DNA of 64,000 nt from Flectonema sp. DT1601. Its lineage: Eukaryota > Euglenozoa > Diplonemea > Diplonemida > Diplonemidae. Position numbers and translations under genes: made by a program. Shown piece after piece: positions 21,797 to 31,032 of this stretch. The notes below the pieces were generated by a model. It saw only the letters and a list, made by a program, of their open reading frames with translations. It ran no database searches and was not told where the DNA came from. Within the stretch, counting starts at the first letter, position 1; every line of letters starts with the position of its first letter. Location of the stretch: assembly GCA_964019425.1 (NCBI GenBank), contig OZ025838.1:1-64000 (forward strand), read 5' to 3'.

Positions 21797-23414
21797 TACC
21801 ACCACCCCCACGCAAGTCGAAGAAACGCCCCAGCGCAAGTACTGCTTCGGAGCGTTGTTGTTTAATGTTGTTGCTGTTAGGGCAAATACGAGACGGAAGA
21901 TCTGCTGGGTTGCATTTTGTAGATACCCAGTTTAGTTTATAAGTGCATTGCAGTCTATTAAGATGATTAATAATGTAATTAACTTGTCTGTTGAGAGCCA
22001 TTGAACGAACAGACATACCCTTCTTTGTTGAGTATAGAACAGTCGTGTTATCTACGTAGATATCTAAGTGTGATATCTTCGAAATCGTTCGGAGTGTAGA
22101 TGAAAGGGCAGTAGCCTCCAGCACGTTGATATGTTCACTACTTTCCTTTTTAGTCCACTGTTCTCCCAGTATAGTCATCTCATAATTTTGATCAAAGATT
22201 ACGGCTCCCCAGCCCTTCATTGATGCATCGACAAAGATCATCTTAGAATCATCTCGCCGGCTGTCCCCGGCGCGTATGCTCCGTGTCGTCAGCACCTCCT
22301 TCGACCAGTTGGATATGTCGCTCCTTACTGATCTGGGAATGGGCACTTCTTGTTCTGTCTGAACGACACCACGATTCAACGAGTTAGTGACCCTTCGGAA
22401 GAATCTTAGTGCAAACCAGTACTTACCTGGATGTACGCGAGTAATCGCCGAAGCGTGTAAAAGGCGACCTGCTAAGCTTTCGATTTTCTCGGATGTAATG
22501 TTATCAAGGCAAGTATTCAGTATCCTCTTGCGAAGCTTCTCAGCAACAGCAACAGTACACTCATTATGATTAAACCTTACACCGAGAAAATCATACTCCT
22601 TAGCAAGCTCCTGAGTTTCTTCCTGCTTCCATGTCACGTTGCAGCGTTTTGCCACTTCGTTAATTCTAGTTGTTGCATCGGATACATGCCTGCATGAACC
22701 AGTAACCCTAATGTTGTCGATCCACACGTCAGTAACGATCCCTCGGTGTGTGAAACAGGGCTTGGTAAAAGTAGGTTCGCCTGCGACAGTTGCTGTCAGC
22801 GAGTGCATAATCTCAGGTGCCGCCATATGTCCCATCGGCAACCTGGTAAGCTCAAACCACTCCCCTCGCTCATCTTGAAATCTAAAATATTTCCTCGAGC
22901 GCTCAGGTATTGATACCTGGTAAAACCCAGTCTTCAAGTCCCATTGAGACGATGTCTCCCTTGTAACTTGAGAAAGGTATTGGGATACATGCTCCAAAGG
23001 AACCCGCGGCTTGTACCCAAGATCGTGCATCATCCTGTTGGCCTCTTTCGTCCACAAGATGAACCGTTGTCGAATCCCAGCCTGCCGTTCTTCGAGGATA
23101 GTGAAGGGTATCGTCTCAAGTATCCCGGGGCCGTCGGCTAGGGTTGCAACTCCTGCCTCCACCAGTCGTCGCGCATGTTCCGACTGCAGACTAGACTCCT
23201 TATGGCTCTTCTTGTACCCAATGGTCCCTTGTCCCTTCGGATTAAAGGTTTGGTCCCAGACCTCTTCGAACCTCCTGCGGGTACCTTCAGTCATCATCTT
23301 CTTCACTTCTTCAACATCGATGGTCCCCACTTCCTTGACATGAAGAGGTGCCGCCTTCTCCTCGTCAGTTGAAGGGAGTCGTGTGGTCTTCGACTTCCGA
23401 GTGAAATTCTGCAT
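21747..23414 (-). CDS. Reverse transcriptase-RNase H of element 3 (ORF3)
   Basis: About 555 residues, with the start chosen at MQNFTRKSK, 24 nt after the recombinase stop, as in element 2. RT motifs include QRFILW, DLKTGFYQVSIP, RLPMGH and WIDNIR. The RNase H part carries FVDASMKGWGAV, NVLEATAL, YVDNTTVL and NPADLPSR. The 3' end of the ORF runs about 50 bp into the A2 repeat. Function is as for the element 2 homologue. Confidence 0.88.
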   Translation of the reverse strand: MQNFTRKSKTTRLPSTDEEKAAPLHVKEVGTIDVEEVKKMMTEGTRRRFEEVWDQTFNPKGQGTIGYKKSHKESSLQSEHARRLVEAGVATLADGPGILETIPFTILEERQAGIRQRFILWTKEANRMMHDLGYKPRVPLEHVSQYLSQVTRETSSQWDLKTGFYQVSIPERSRKYFRFQDERGEWFELTRLPMGHMAAPEIMHSLTATVAGEPTFTKPCFTHRGIVTDVWIDNIRVTGSCRHVSDATTRINEVAKRCNVTWKQEETQELAKEYDFLGVRFNHNECTVAVAEKLRKRILNTCLDNITSEKIESLAGRLLHASAITRVHPGKYWFALRFFRRVTNSLNRGVVQTEQEVPIPRSVRSDISNWSKEVLTTRSIRAGDSRRDDSKMIFVDASMKGWGAVIFDQNYEMTILGEQWTKKESSEHINVLEATALSSTLRTISKISHLDIYVDNTTVLYSTKKGMSVRSMALNRQVNYIINHLNRLQCTYKLNWVSTKCNPADLPSRICPNSNNIKQQRSEAVLALGRFFDLRGGGGSRAVADRHYSVTLTPS

Positions 23415-23437
23415 AAGTCTCCGGGCAGTCCTTGGAG

Positions 23438-24493
23438 CTACAGATGTTGTGTTACTCGGGCTGTACGTAGTGAAAGAGCCAGCCCCCTGGTCGATCCTGC
23501 GTATCTTAGCGTTGTCTCTGATATCTGTTGGTTTGCCGTCTCGTGTTTCGCTAATCGACTTATCAGTGTCAGTGGGATGTCCAACCCGAGTTGCTTCTTC
23601 TCGAAAATGTACTTTACGGCACCACGTTTTATGCTGTGAGCACTGTATGCTTCCATGCGAGAATCCCTTTTCCAAAGTCCTGTGAGCTTCGGAGTGTCGA
23701 CTTTTGTCAGACGATCGAAGAATCCCAACCTTCTGATAGCCAGGTTTATCTCCTCCATCCATCTTCCGGTGATTACCGCGAACCTTGATGCCGTGAATGG
23801 ATTTTCCCTCTTTCCCTTTGGTATCTGGTTCCAGTCTATTATTACTGTCAAAGGGTCGCTCTGTATGAAGTTGGCCGAAGATAGCGCCGCGACTTCCCCC
23901 CAGCGTGACATCGTCTTCCAGGCGATCATCGCTGCGGTTGCAACCTTCAGTTCCTGTGTCTGGCTCCACTCCTCCAGGACTTCCCTCGGGATCGGAGTTG
24001 CCTGCGATTCGGGTATTGCAGCGCCATCTGCCCTTAAGGCCATCTGAAAGCTTCTGAGTGGTTGGTTCTCCATTCCAATGTGCTTCATAATCCCCGACAA
24101 TGCCTTCGCGTAGTTCAGAAGACTCTGTAACTTCGCCCCTGTTGCGGTTACGAATAAGACTGCAGAATTCGCATCCATCGGGAGGTTCTTGTCGGTGGTC
24201 CATTTTGCAAACCTCGACCATAACCGCTTTCTTTGATCGATTGTTGATGTCGCCCACATCCTTCTTACTATTGCGTGTACACGCTTTTCGGCTGCCTTTA
24301 TGGTAACATCGTCTTCCGAGTGTGTTCCCCTTGTGGGTTTGCGTTGCAAGATCTGCAGGATTGCATGCTCCATGATTCCTTTTCCCTTGACTAACTCGTC
24401 TTGCCGCATTTTGGCGGTTGCGCCTCCGGTAGTTCTGCTTAACGAAGTCATGCCTGGCCGGGCCCAGGTAAACTTCCTCTTTCTCACCGACAT
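23438..24493 (-). CDS. Tyrosine recombinase of element 3 (ORF2)
   Basis: 351 residues, the same length as the element 2 recombinase. Catalytic motifs visible are the arginine in MSRWGEV, the H-x-x-K-R box in AHSIKRGAV, and the distal histidine and tyrosine in RLAKHETA...TTLRY. The N-terminal helical part (NYAKALSGIMKHIGMENQPL) is strongly conserved with element 2. It lies directly against the end of the gag-like region and just before the RT-RNase H ORF. Confidence 0.88.
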   Translation of the reverse strand: MSVRKRKFTWARPGMTSLSRTTGGATAKMRQDELVKGKGIMEHAILQILQRKPTRGTHSEDDVTIKAAEKRVHAIVRRMWATSTIDQRKRLWSRFAKWTTDKNLPMDANSAVLFVTATGAKLQSLLNYAKALSGIMKHIGMENQPLRSFQMALRADGAAIPESQATPIPREVLEEWSQTQELKVATAAMIAWKTMSRWGEVAALSSANFIQSDPLTVIIDWNQIPKGKRENPFTASRFAVITGRWMEEINLAIRRLGFFDRLTKVDTPKLTGLWKRDSRMEAYSAHSIKRGAVKYIFEKKQLGLDIPLTLISRLAKHETANQQISETTLRYAGSTRGLALSLRTARVTQHL

Positions 24494-25862
24494 TCAAATT
24501 CTTTGAGGTTGCACCTGGGCACCACGGCCCTTTGGACCTAAAAAAGGCTTGATGGAGGGTCTTTGCTTAGGAGTCCAAGACTTTTTCTTGGATGCTTTGA
24601 TAATGGATTTATCCATATTATCGCTCCCCTTCGCCTCCATCTCCGTCAAAACATCACTCAGCCTGGCCCCTTGCACAACGTAACCTTGCTGTGCGCGTAA
24701 CAAGGACAACCCCCTATTACCCAGACTTACCATCTCAGGCATTTCATCCCATGAATCTACCTGCTCTGCCACCCTTATCCAATCAACAAGCATTTCAAAG
24801 TATGCCAGAAGGACACGGTCACCGGGCTTTGCAGTGGTACACCCACTAGTGTACTTAAAGCGCAGGTCCCTGATGAAACCCGTCGCGTCCTCCTCGATCG
24901 CTTCTCTCCACTGCAGCACATCCTTCCTGTCTTCGACTCTCGTCGTCGTAAAGACAACCTTCGCATGTGCCTGAGGAGCCTGCAACGTGGTCGGTACATC
25001 TTCCGGACCAGTTCCCTTCGCTATCGCCGCTAGCCTACCCACCCGTTCATCTGACGCATCGATTTGCCCCAACGTCGTTACTGGTTGAGTAGTTGTAATT
25101 GGTCTCTTTGAGACGTCCTTCAAACACTCCAGAATCTTGTCGATCTTCTTATCTTGGGCTATTGCCAACTCGCGCCACTTTGCGGTTTGCGGTGATGGCC
25201 CCCTGCATCTTCGCCATCTCTGACTGCTGCTCCCTGATCGCAGAGTCAGTCATCCCTGCCAGGCTGTTCGTCGTCTGCCCTTGTCGAGATAGTTCGTTAG
25301 CTATTCTTGCATGTCCTTGTTCAGGTGCCTGCTGGCGGTTTATCACGTTGACGGTCTTGTTTTCTAAAACGGCCTGCCGCTGCCCTGCAGAATTCAGCGC
25401 CTGGGACGTGGCTTGTTCCAAAGCACTCTGTCTCTGGACGGTGTGTGTTACTGCTTGGCTGGCGCCGTCGAGGACCTGGTGAAACTCAGAACGTGACACT
25501 GGCAACCCCTCGGTTACACCGCACGCGTTCAACATCTCATCAAACCTAGTGACATTCCTGTTCCTCAGGTGAGACAACATCACCTCCTTCGGCCTCAACG
25601 CGATGCCTTGGATCGATTCCCTTGGTATACCTAAAAAAGCCATTAGCATATCATTGATAATACTTTCGGCCTGCTGCTGCGCACACCATCCCCCAAGGTT
25701 CATCCTAACATCATCCATTTTGTAAGTTCCACGTTTCAGCTCTTCTCCGCCGAAAACGCCTTTCCAAGCTTCTTCTAAGCTAGAAGGTAACCTGAAGTCA
25801 TATGAACTTGAAGCCGCGACTAATGTCCCTGGCTGATCGATGTTCATTGGCACTTGATCCAT
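24494..25862 (-). CDS. Gag-like region of element 3 (ORF1)
   Basis: The region opens with a methionine followed within about 20 residues by YDFRLPSS, the shared ORF1 signature of all three elements. The helical part is shorter and less glutamine-rich than in elements 1 and 2. The C-terminal part is basic (KKSWTPKQRP) and ends in QPQRI immediately before the recombinase start. No named domain is recognised. The assignment is by position and by the shared N-terminal signature. Confidence 0.6.
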
Positions 25863-26026
25863 TTAAAAGAAATTTAATTTATTTAAAGGATGCAAAATTG
25901 CCTGGATAAAGGCAGATAGGCATAACGAATCAATCGCATAGCACTATATAAAATGATAAGACGGTAAAACATGATAAGATAGTAAACTACGGCCGATCCC
26001 GGGAGATTCCCATATTGGTGTTAGGG
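25861..26026 (-). repeat. B2 terminal repeat of element 3
   Basis: 166 bp that looks identical to B1 (21377-21542). It ends in GTGTTAGGG, which merges with the adjoining TTTGCGGG array. Confidence 0.92.
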
Positions 26027-26122
26027 TTTGCGGGTTTGCAGGTTTGCGGGTTTGCGGGTTTGCGGGTTTGCGGGTTTGCGGGTTTGCGGGTTTGCGGGTT
26101 TGCGGGTTAGCGGGTTTGCGGG
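26024..26122 (+). repeat. Innermost short TTTGCGGG array
   Basis: About 12 units in the common orientation with two variants, TTTGCAGG near 26035 and TTAGCGGG near 26107. Its right edge abuts the broken Q-rich gene. This is the inner limit of the repeat-rich zone. Confidence 0.93.
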
Positions 26123-27987
26123 CTTCACTTCCGTGTTTGCTTCCTGATCAGGGGTGGTGTCCATCTGATGTTCCTCTTCCTCTTCTCTCAGCGAGTTGAG
26201 TCCTCTGATCTGGACCCGTTCCGCTTGGGAAGACTGCTGCTGCTGGGCGTAGGTGTCGTACGTTGCATACGGTTGATGTTGCATGTAGTGTACGGGTTGC
26301 TGTTGCGGTTGTCGATGTTGTTGCAGTTGCAGTTGCTGTTGTAGTTGTTGTTGTTCCAGTTCCAGTTGTTGATGCTGTTGTTGTTGTTGTTGCCGTTGTT
26401 GTTGTAGTTCCAGTTGCTGATGTTGCGATTGCTGTTGCTGTTGCTCTAGTTGTTGCTGCTGTTGGTGTTGCTGTTGCTCTAGTAGTTGCTGTCTGTTTGC
26501 GGGTTTGCGGGCTTTGCGGGTTTGCTGTTGCTGTTGCTGTTGCTCTAGTAGTTGCTGCTGTCCTCGGTTCACCTCTTCCTCACGCCGTTGGATCTCGTCT
26601 TCCTTCTGTTGGAGCTTTTGTTGTTGTTGGACTTTTTCTTGTCCAATCTGCTCCTTGAGCTTTCGGTGGAGGTGGTCCTTCTCATTCCTTAGCTGCTGAT
26701 CCAGCTGGAGGTGAAGCCGTTCCTTCTCCGTCTGGAAGGATTCCTTTTCCTTCTGTAGTTGTGACCGAGTCAAATGTGCTTGCTGTTCGGACTCGGCGTC
26801 CTTCTTCTGCTGCTGGCTTTCCAGTTGCTGTTGTCGTTGGCGGTATTGCTTCTCCAAATCCTTCTGTTGGTGCTGATGTTGCTCTTTGAGTTGAGCCTGT
26901 AGGTTTTGCTCCTTCTGGAGACTTTCCGTTTCCTTCAGCTGATGGTGGCTTTGCAGTTGCTGCTGTTGTTGGTGGTACTGACTTTGCAGTTCTTGTTGTT
27001 GGTGTTGGCGTTGCTGTTCCAACTGTTTTTCTTGTCCTTGAAGGTTGGTTTCCTTCTGGTGGTGGTGCTGCTCCATGGCCATTCTCTGTTGCCCCAGCCG
27101 CTGCTTCTCTTCCTCGATTTCGTCCAGCGACTCGAGTTTTTCCTTCTCGAGTTTCGCCAGCCGGCGTTCTTCCTTGTCCGTGCGGTCCTCGTCCCTGTCG
27201 CGAGTGTCGTCCCGCGGGCGTCGGTCTCTGCTGTCCTTCCTTGTTCCACCATTGCCATTCAAGGCATGGGCCAGTTTGTTTCTTTCTTTCTTCGATAGGA
27301 AACATCCAGTGTGTGGATGCTCTGGATGTGGTGGTTGGTGTTGATGGTGTTGGCATCTCTTGTGTTTGACACCGTCTTGTCGACCCCTATCGAAGTCGTC
27401 CGGGACCGCCGCGAGGAGGCAGGTGTCGTGATCCCAAGTGATTTCTGAACAACTAAACAAAAAACCATCTCCAATACTGGTGACACTACTAAGACCTGAA
27501 AGGTCAAGAGAAGTGATTTCTGAACAATTACGCAAGAAGTTATCTCCAATAGCAGTAACCTGTGAGATGACCGTGCTATTGCAATTTGAATGGCAGAAGG
27601 AAATCCGTTTGGCATCTGAAGGAAGCAACCCCTTGTCAATAGTGAGGCAACCATCCAGGGAGTGTCCAGACATAAATCCTCCGTAACGTGGTCTCTGATC
27701 CAAAGAAGCAGCTTCTCCCTTTTTCTATCATCAACAAACCAACGTTTACCGAAGATCCGAACCAGCTTCTCCCATATTTCCAACTCGCTGTTTGCACCCA
27801 CTCCATGATCTGCTAGCCGATCACTGTCGCAAAGGGCATCACCAGCGAACGACAGTTCAACTTCCTCCAGATCGACATCCCACTCGCCAACCGCTGCCGT
27901 CAACACGTCGCTCACAACAGAATCAGCACCAACTGTGACTGACACCGCAGGGAATCCTAAATCCGGACACGTCACGAAAACTTGCAT
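26123..27987 (-). pseudogene. Broken ubiquitin-like / LRR / poly-Q gene
   Basis: The start is taken at MQVFVTCPDLGF, because the preceding in-frame residues look like 5' leader. Residues 1-72 have the pattern of a ubiquitin-like beta-grasp fold. A conserved-looking linker (FGKRWFVDDRKREK) follows, and then leucine-rich repeats of about 23 residues (ITSLDLSGLSSVTSIGDGFL). The LRR part is in a different frame from the ubiquitin-like part, so a frameshift lies near 27660-27700 unless an unseen intron joins them. Only two or three LRRs remain before a charged segment and a very long poly-Q coiled coil. The coding frame then runs into the TTTGCGGG array, giving a KPANPQTR tail. The native C-terminus is lost. 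I judge this a decayed host gene. Confidence 0.6.
26496..26525 (+). repeat. Three TTTGCGGG units inside the poly-Q coding tract
   Basis: Two perfect units, one extra C, another unit and a partial unit interrupt the CAG/CTG-type poly-Q tract. The reading frame stays open across it and encodes KARKPAN between glutamine runs. Confidence 0.9.
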
Positions 27988-29374
27988 TGTTGTTATTTTT
28001 GCTTTTTTTTTATTATAGTAATCTACTGAAAGAAAAAAAGATTTATTAATCTTGCTGAAGTGTCCCAAACGGCGGCAACAATCGTAAAGTAATAAGGAGA
28101 ACCCGAAAAGCAGCTTCCATTCCTGAACAGTGCAACATATTCTGTGGTTGTAATTTCCTATAAAATACTATTACCGCTCTACTCTGTTTGTAAACACTTC
28201 CTTTGAACATATCGATACAATGAAAAAGTATTAAATATTAGTACACTACTACTAATATTTAAAACATAGCGGAGCCCTTAAATAAATTAAGGTCGTTATC
28301 CAGAATTCAGTTAGAAAACATGAGGGGTGTTGTAATCTCAACATACATCTAATCCATCCTGGTGACTACATCATGACTCTGGATTACAAAGAAAAGGGGA
28401 AGCTACCACTGATGCTAGAGCCGATTCTCTTTTCTATCAACACCCTAAAGCAACCCATCCATCACACACCGCCATCCTTTAGAAAAGTCTGCTTTTGCTG
28501 TTGAAAAATAAAATGCACTTTAAGATTTGAAAAAAGCAGTATCAAGAAACTTGTAGAATTAATATGACAATTATTTTCCACCAACAACAGAGATAATATT
28601 ACAGAAATCTCTACCACAAAATAATCTTAAATCACCTGACTTTTTACAAGCTTTTTACTTTTTCAATCGATTTGGTGGCCATTTTAAATAACGTCACCAA
28701 TGTGTTGTCATTTCTTCTTTAATTTCGCATACCCAACTCTCTTATCAAGCAACAGATTCTATAGGTCATCCCCGTTGTCATAATCCCGATTAGTTGCAAA
28801 CAACTGATGATGAAGACTGTCCACTGTGACACACTAAAAGTAGTTTGTGGAATATTCTTATCACAAAAGTTACAATGCAGTTTACTGTTTGCCTTCTTAA
28901 ATTCAATTCAATTTCAACCATCCATTTAAGAAAAGAAGTACCACATCAGGAAGATAAAAATGGGTAACTTGAAATACTGAGATTATGGATTAACCTGCAA
29001 TACTAGGTGAGCCTAAAAGAATGTCAACCACTATAGTAAGTGCTAGACTTTTTGGTTTCTTCTTCTTCTTCTTCTGCTTTCCGCCCCACAAACCCGCAAA
29101 CAGTGGGCTGCGGAAGGAAGAGTAGGATTGCTCGAAGAAGCTAGGAAGGCGGATTCCAAGAAGGCAACGAAGACAAATGCAAGTGCACCAATGAGAAGCT
29201 CATGACTAAGTGCTCTCAATCTGAGATAATTTCTTCTACGATTTCACTGTCTCCATTTATCGCTGATTATACCTGTGCTAAAAATTAATGCAATTACTTT
29301 TGAGAAATTGCCAAAACATCAACAAAACGAACAGTGTAACTGCTACGATGGCACTTTAAGAGGTGCGTAAATTA
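27988..29374. other. Intergenic stretch, no clear gene
   Basis: AT-rich sequence with no convincing ORF. It includes a CTT microsatellite (about 29058-29076) and an inverted-orientation double TTTGCGGG unit (29084-29101). Just after these, plus-strand 29102-29200 holds a short lysine-rich frame (LLEEARKADSKK, ending at a stop), preceded by CGCAAACAG. It could be a lone 3' exon, but no partner exon was found. Confidence 0.5.
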
Positions 29375-30967
29375 TTAAATAGAATTAACAAACTGCAGCC
29401 AGGCTTTTACAGGATCAGCACCTGGTGAGATGCATCCAATTTCCTGCAGGATTCCTGGCACATCCATCGCGGTGGGGCTGAGTCTCCATAGATCACGACA
29501 GGCCTGAATGCAGTGCTCTTGTGTAATCGATACGAAGGTTGCTAGTGATGCGCTCACAGAGGAATCTACAGAAAGAAGTTCAACAATCAGTTCAATTGCC
29601 TTAGATGACATAAAATAAGAATGAGTGTGAGTGGCATTATGCAAAACAGATGATCGCAGACGTGATTGCATTGTCGGGAGGACAGAATTAACAATCTCTT
29701 CAGTCACTTCCTTCATAATAAATTGTTCCGTAAGAACATCACCGATGTCTGTTTGAATAACAAAACATTCCTTCAAGTCTTGCATGAGTCCTTCAACACG
29801 CGTGGAAATTAAGGTCTGCGTTTCTTCTAAATTTCCAATCAGCAAGTTTTTCTTCTCAGCAAGCACAGATGATTTGGCATCTTGCCAAGATTTAAATCGC
29901 TCCGAGATGTTAGTCAATTTCTGGACGTCCGTTTCGGTGCAGCTCTGCTTGCTATCGAAGAGCCTATTGCCGTGCTGCTTGTGTGTGACTTTCAGATTGG
30001 CCACAGCACCGCTAACCCTTTGAAGATTACATTGCTCTTCTTGCAAAGCACAAGCTGCTCGTTGGAAAGCTTTGACTTTCTCAACTAACTGTTTAATATT
30101 TGAGTTGTTGTCACTTCCATGAGAAGGAATGACATCTTCAAACGAATCAGAACACAGAGAGTCACTATCAATGCTGACATCGTTTTGAAAGTTTTCAGTA
30201 ATATCCAGACACGTAGAATGCAATGAACTAGCTAAGGACGAAACAGGTTGGATGTGACCATCTGCTATGTTATCATTCCACTCGACACACGTTGAATGCA
30301 ACGAACTCACACTGCCGTTCTCTAAGAAAGGAGCAGATTGCTTACGGAGTGGATGTTCACCAACACCAACATCTATCAAACATTTAGCTGACGCTGCTAC
30401 TTTCTCACACGAGGATCGTAGAGAACTCACGCTGCTAGTCTCCAGTTGTGTTGATTTCCTTTTCGTGTGCTGCTCGACAACATTACAGGTTGGATTATTA
30501 TTTTTAGAAATGAGGGGAGCAATCTTCTGTTTTATGAGTTGAATTCGAGAATTGCAGACGTCGAACTTCAGCAGCTGATCCGCAACCGACTTGTCCAAAG
30601 CAACGGAATCGTCACACGTGAGGATGTCGACAACTTCTTGTATTTCACTGCTGCTTAGTTGTTGCTTGTTTAGTGAAATAATCTCTGAGTGGGTAGAACA
30701 TTTACTTTTGTCATACTTTCGCAACTTCTCACTGGTCATCAAAACCTTCTCTCGGACACTGTTTTTGACATCAGATGCTTTCGTTCTTTGACATAACCGC
30801 CTCGCAGATTTCAAGAACTCAGCGATTGCACGTTCTAAGTTTTCCTTTATCCTCAGCACTTCTTCCCATTTAGACTTCAACTCACCCTCTTCATTTAATA
30901 CTTCTAATGGTCCTTCTTGTTTTCTTAGATCATCTGTTGTTGTAGAAAGGCTGCTTACGCTGCTCAT
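29375..30967 (-). CDS. Coiled-coil protein of unknown function (530 aa)
   Basis: The start is placed at MSSVSSLSTTTDD rather than the upstream in-frame methionine, because a TTTTTAAAACAG acceptor-like sequence lies just before it. The protein is acidic, with serine-rich heptad segments (KSKWEEVLRIKENLERAI near residues 33-50). A repeated motif of the form SSVSSL/SLHSTC occurs at least four times between about residues 185 and 260, like a short linear-motif repeat. The C-terminal 120 residues look helical and globular (IELIVELLSV...DLWRLSPTAMD). No family is recognised. It lies only 65 nt downstream of the NIPSNAP-like gene on the same strand. Confidence 0.75.
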   Translation of the reverse strand: MSSVSSLSTTTDDLRKQEGPLEVLNEEGELKSKWEEVLRIKENLERAIAEFLKSARRLCQRTKASDVKNSVREKVLMTSEKLRKYDKSKCSTHSEIISLNKQQLSSSEIQEVVDILTCDDSVALDKSVADQLLKFDVCNSRIQLIKQKIAPLISKNNNPTCNVVEQHTKRKSTQLETSSVSSLRSSCEKVAASAKCLIDVGVGEHPLRKQSAPFLENGSVSSLHSTCVEWNDNIADGHIQPVSSLASSLHSTCLDITENFQNDVSIDSDSLCSDSFEDVIPSHGSDNNSNIKQLVEKVKAFQRAACALQEEQCNLQRVSGAVANLKVTHKQHGNRLFDSKQSCTETDVQKLTNISERFKSWQDAKSSVLAEKKNLLIGNLEETQTLISTRVEGLMQDLKECFVIQTDIGDVLTEQFIMKEVTEEIVNSVLPTMQSRLRSSVLHNATHTHSYFMSSKAIELIVELLSVDSSVSASLATFVSITQEHCIQACRDLWRLSPTAMDVPGILQEIGCISPGADPVKAWLQFVNSI

Positions 30968-31032
30968 GTCTGTAGTCTGTTTTAAAAAGAGATTAAACTC
31001 TCTCAGAATACACATAATTGAATTCAGCAGTG

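Larger units (their letters stand above)
21098..26026 (-). mobile_element. Element 3: full-length Ngaro/VIPER-like tyrosine-recombinase retroelement
   Basis: This element has the same architecture as element 2 but belongs to a clearly different subfamily: shorter terminal repeats, less GC-rich, and only motif-level protein similarity. On the minus strand the order is B2, gag-like region, recombinase, RT-RNase H, A2, B1, A1. It looks essentially whole. A1 and A2 differ at two positions and B1 and B2 look identical, so insertion is recent. It too is flanked by TTTGCGGG arrays without a target duplication. Confidence 0.9.

Noticed and set aside
26024-26122. Telomere healing of a broken chromosome at the Q-rich gene
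   Set aside because: The array has the wrong strand polarity for addition to that broken end.
28069-29374. tRNA or other structured RNA genes in the large intergenic gap
   Set aside because: No cloverleaf, A/B boxes or other recognisable structure was found by eye here or elsewhere in the window.
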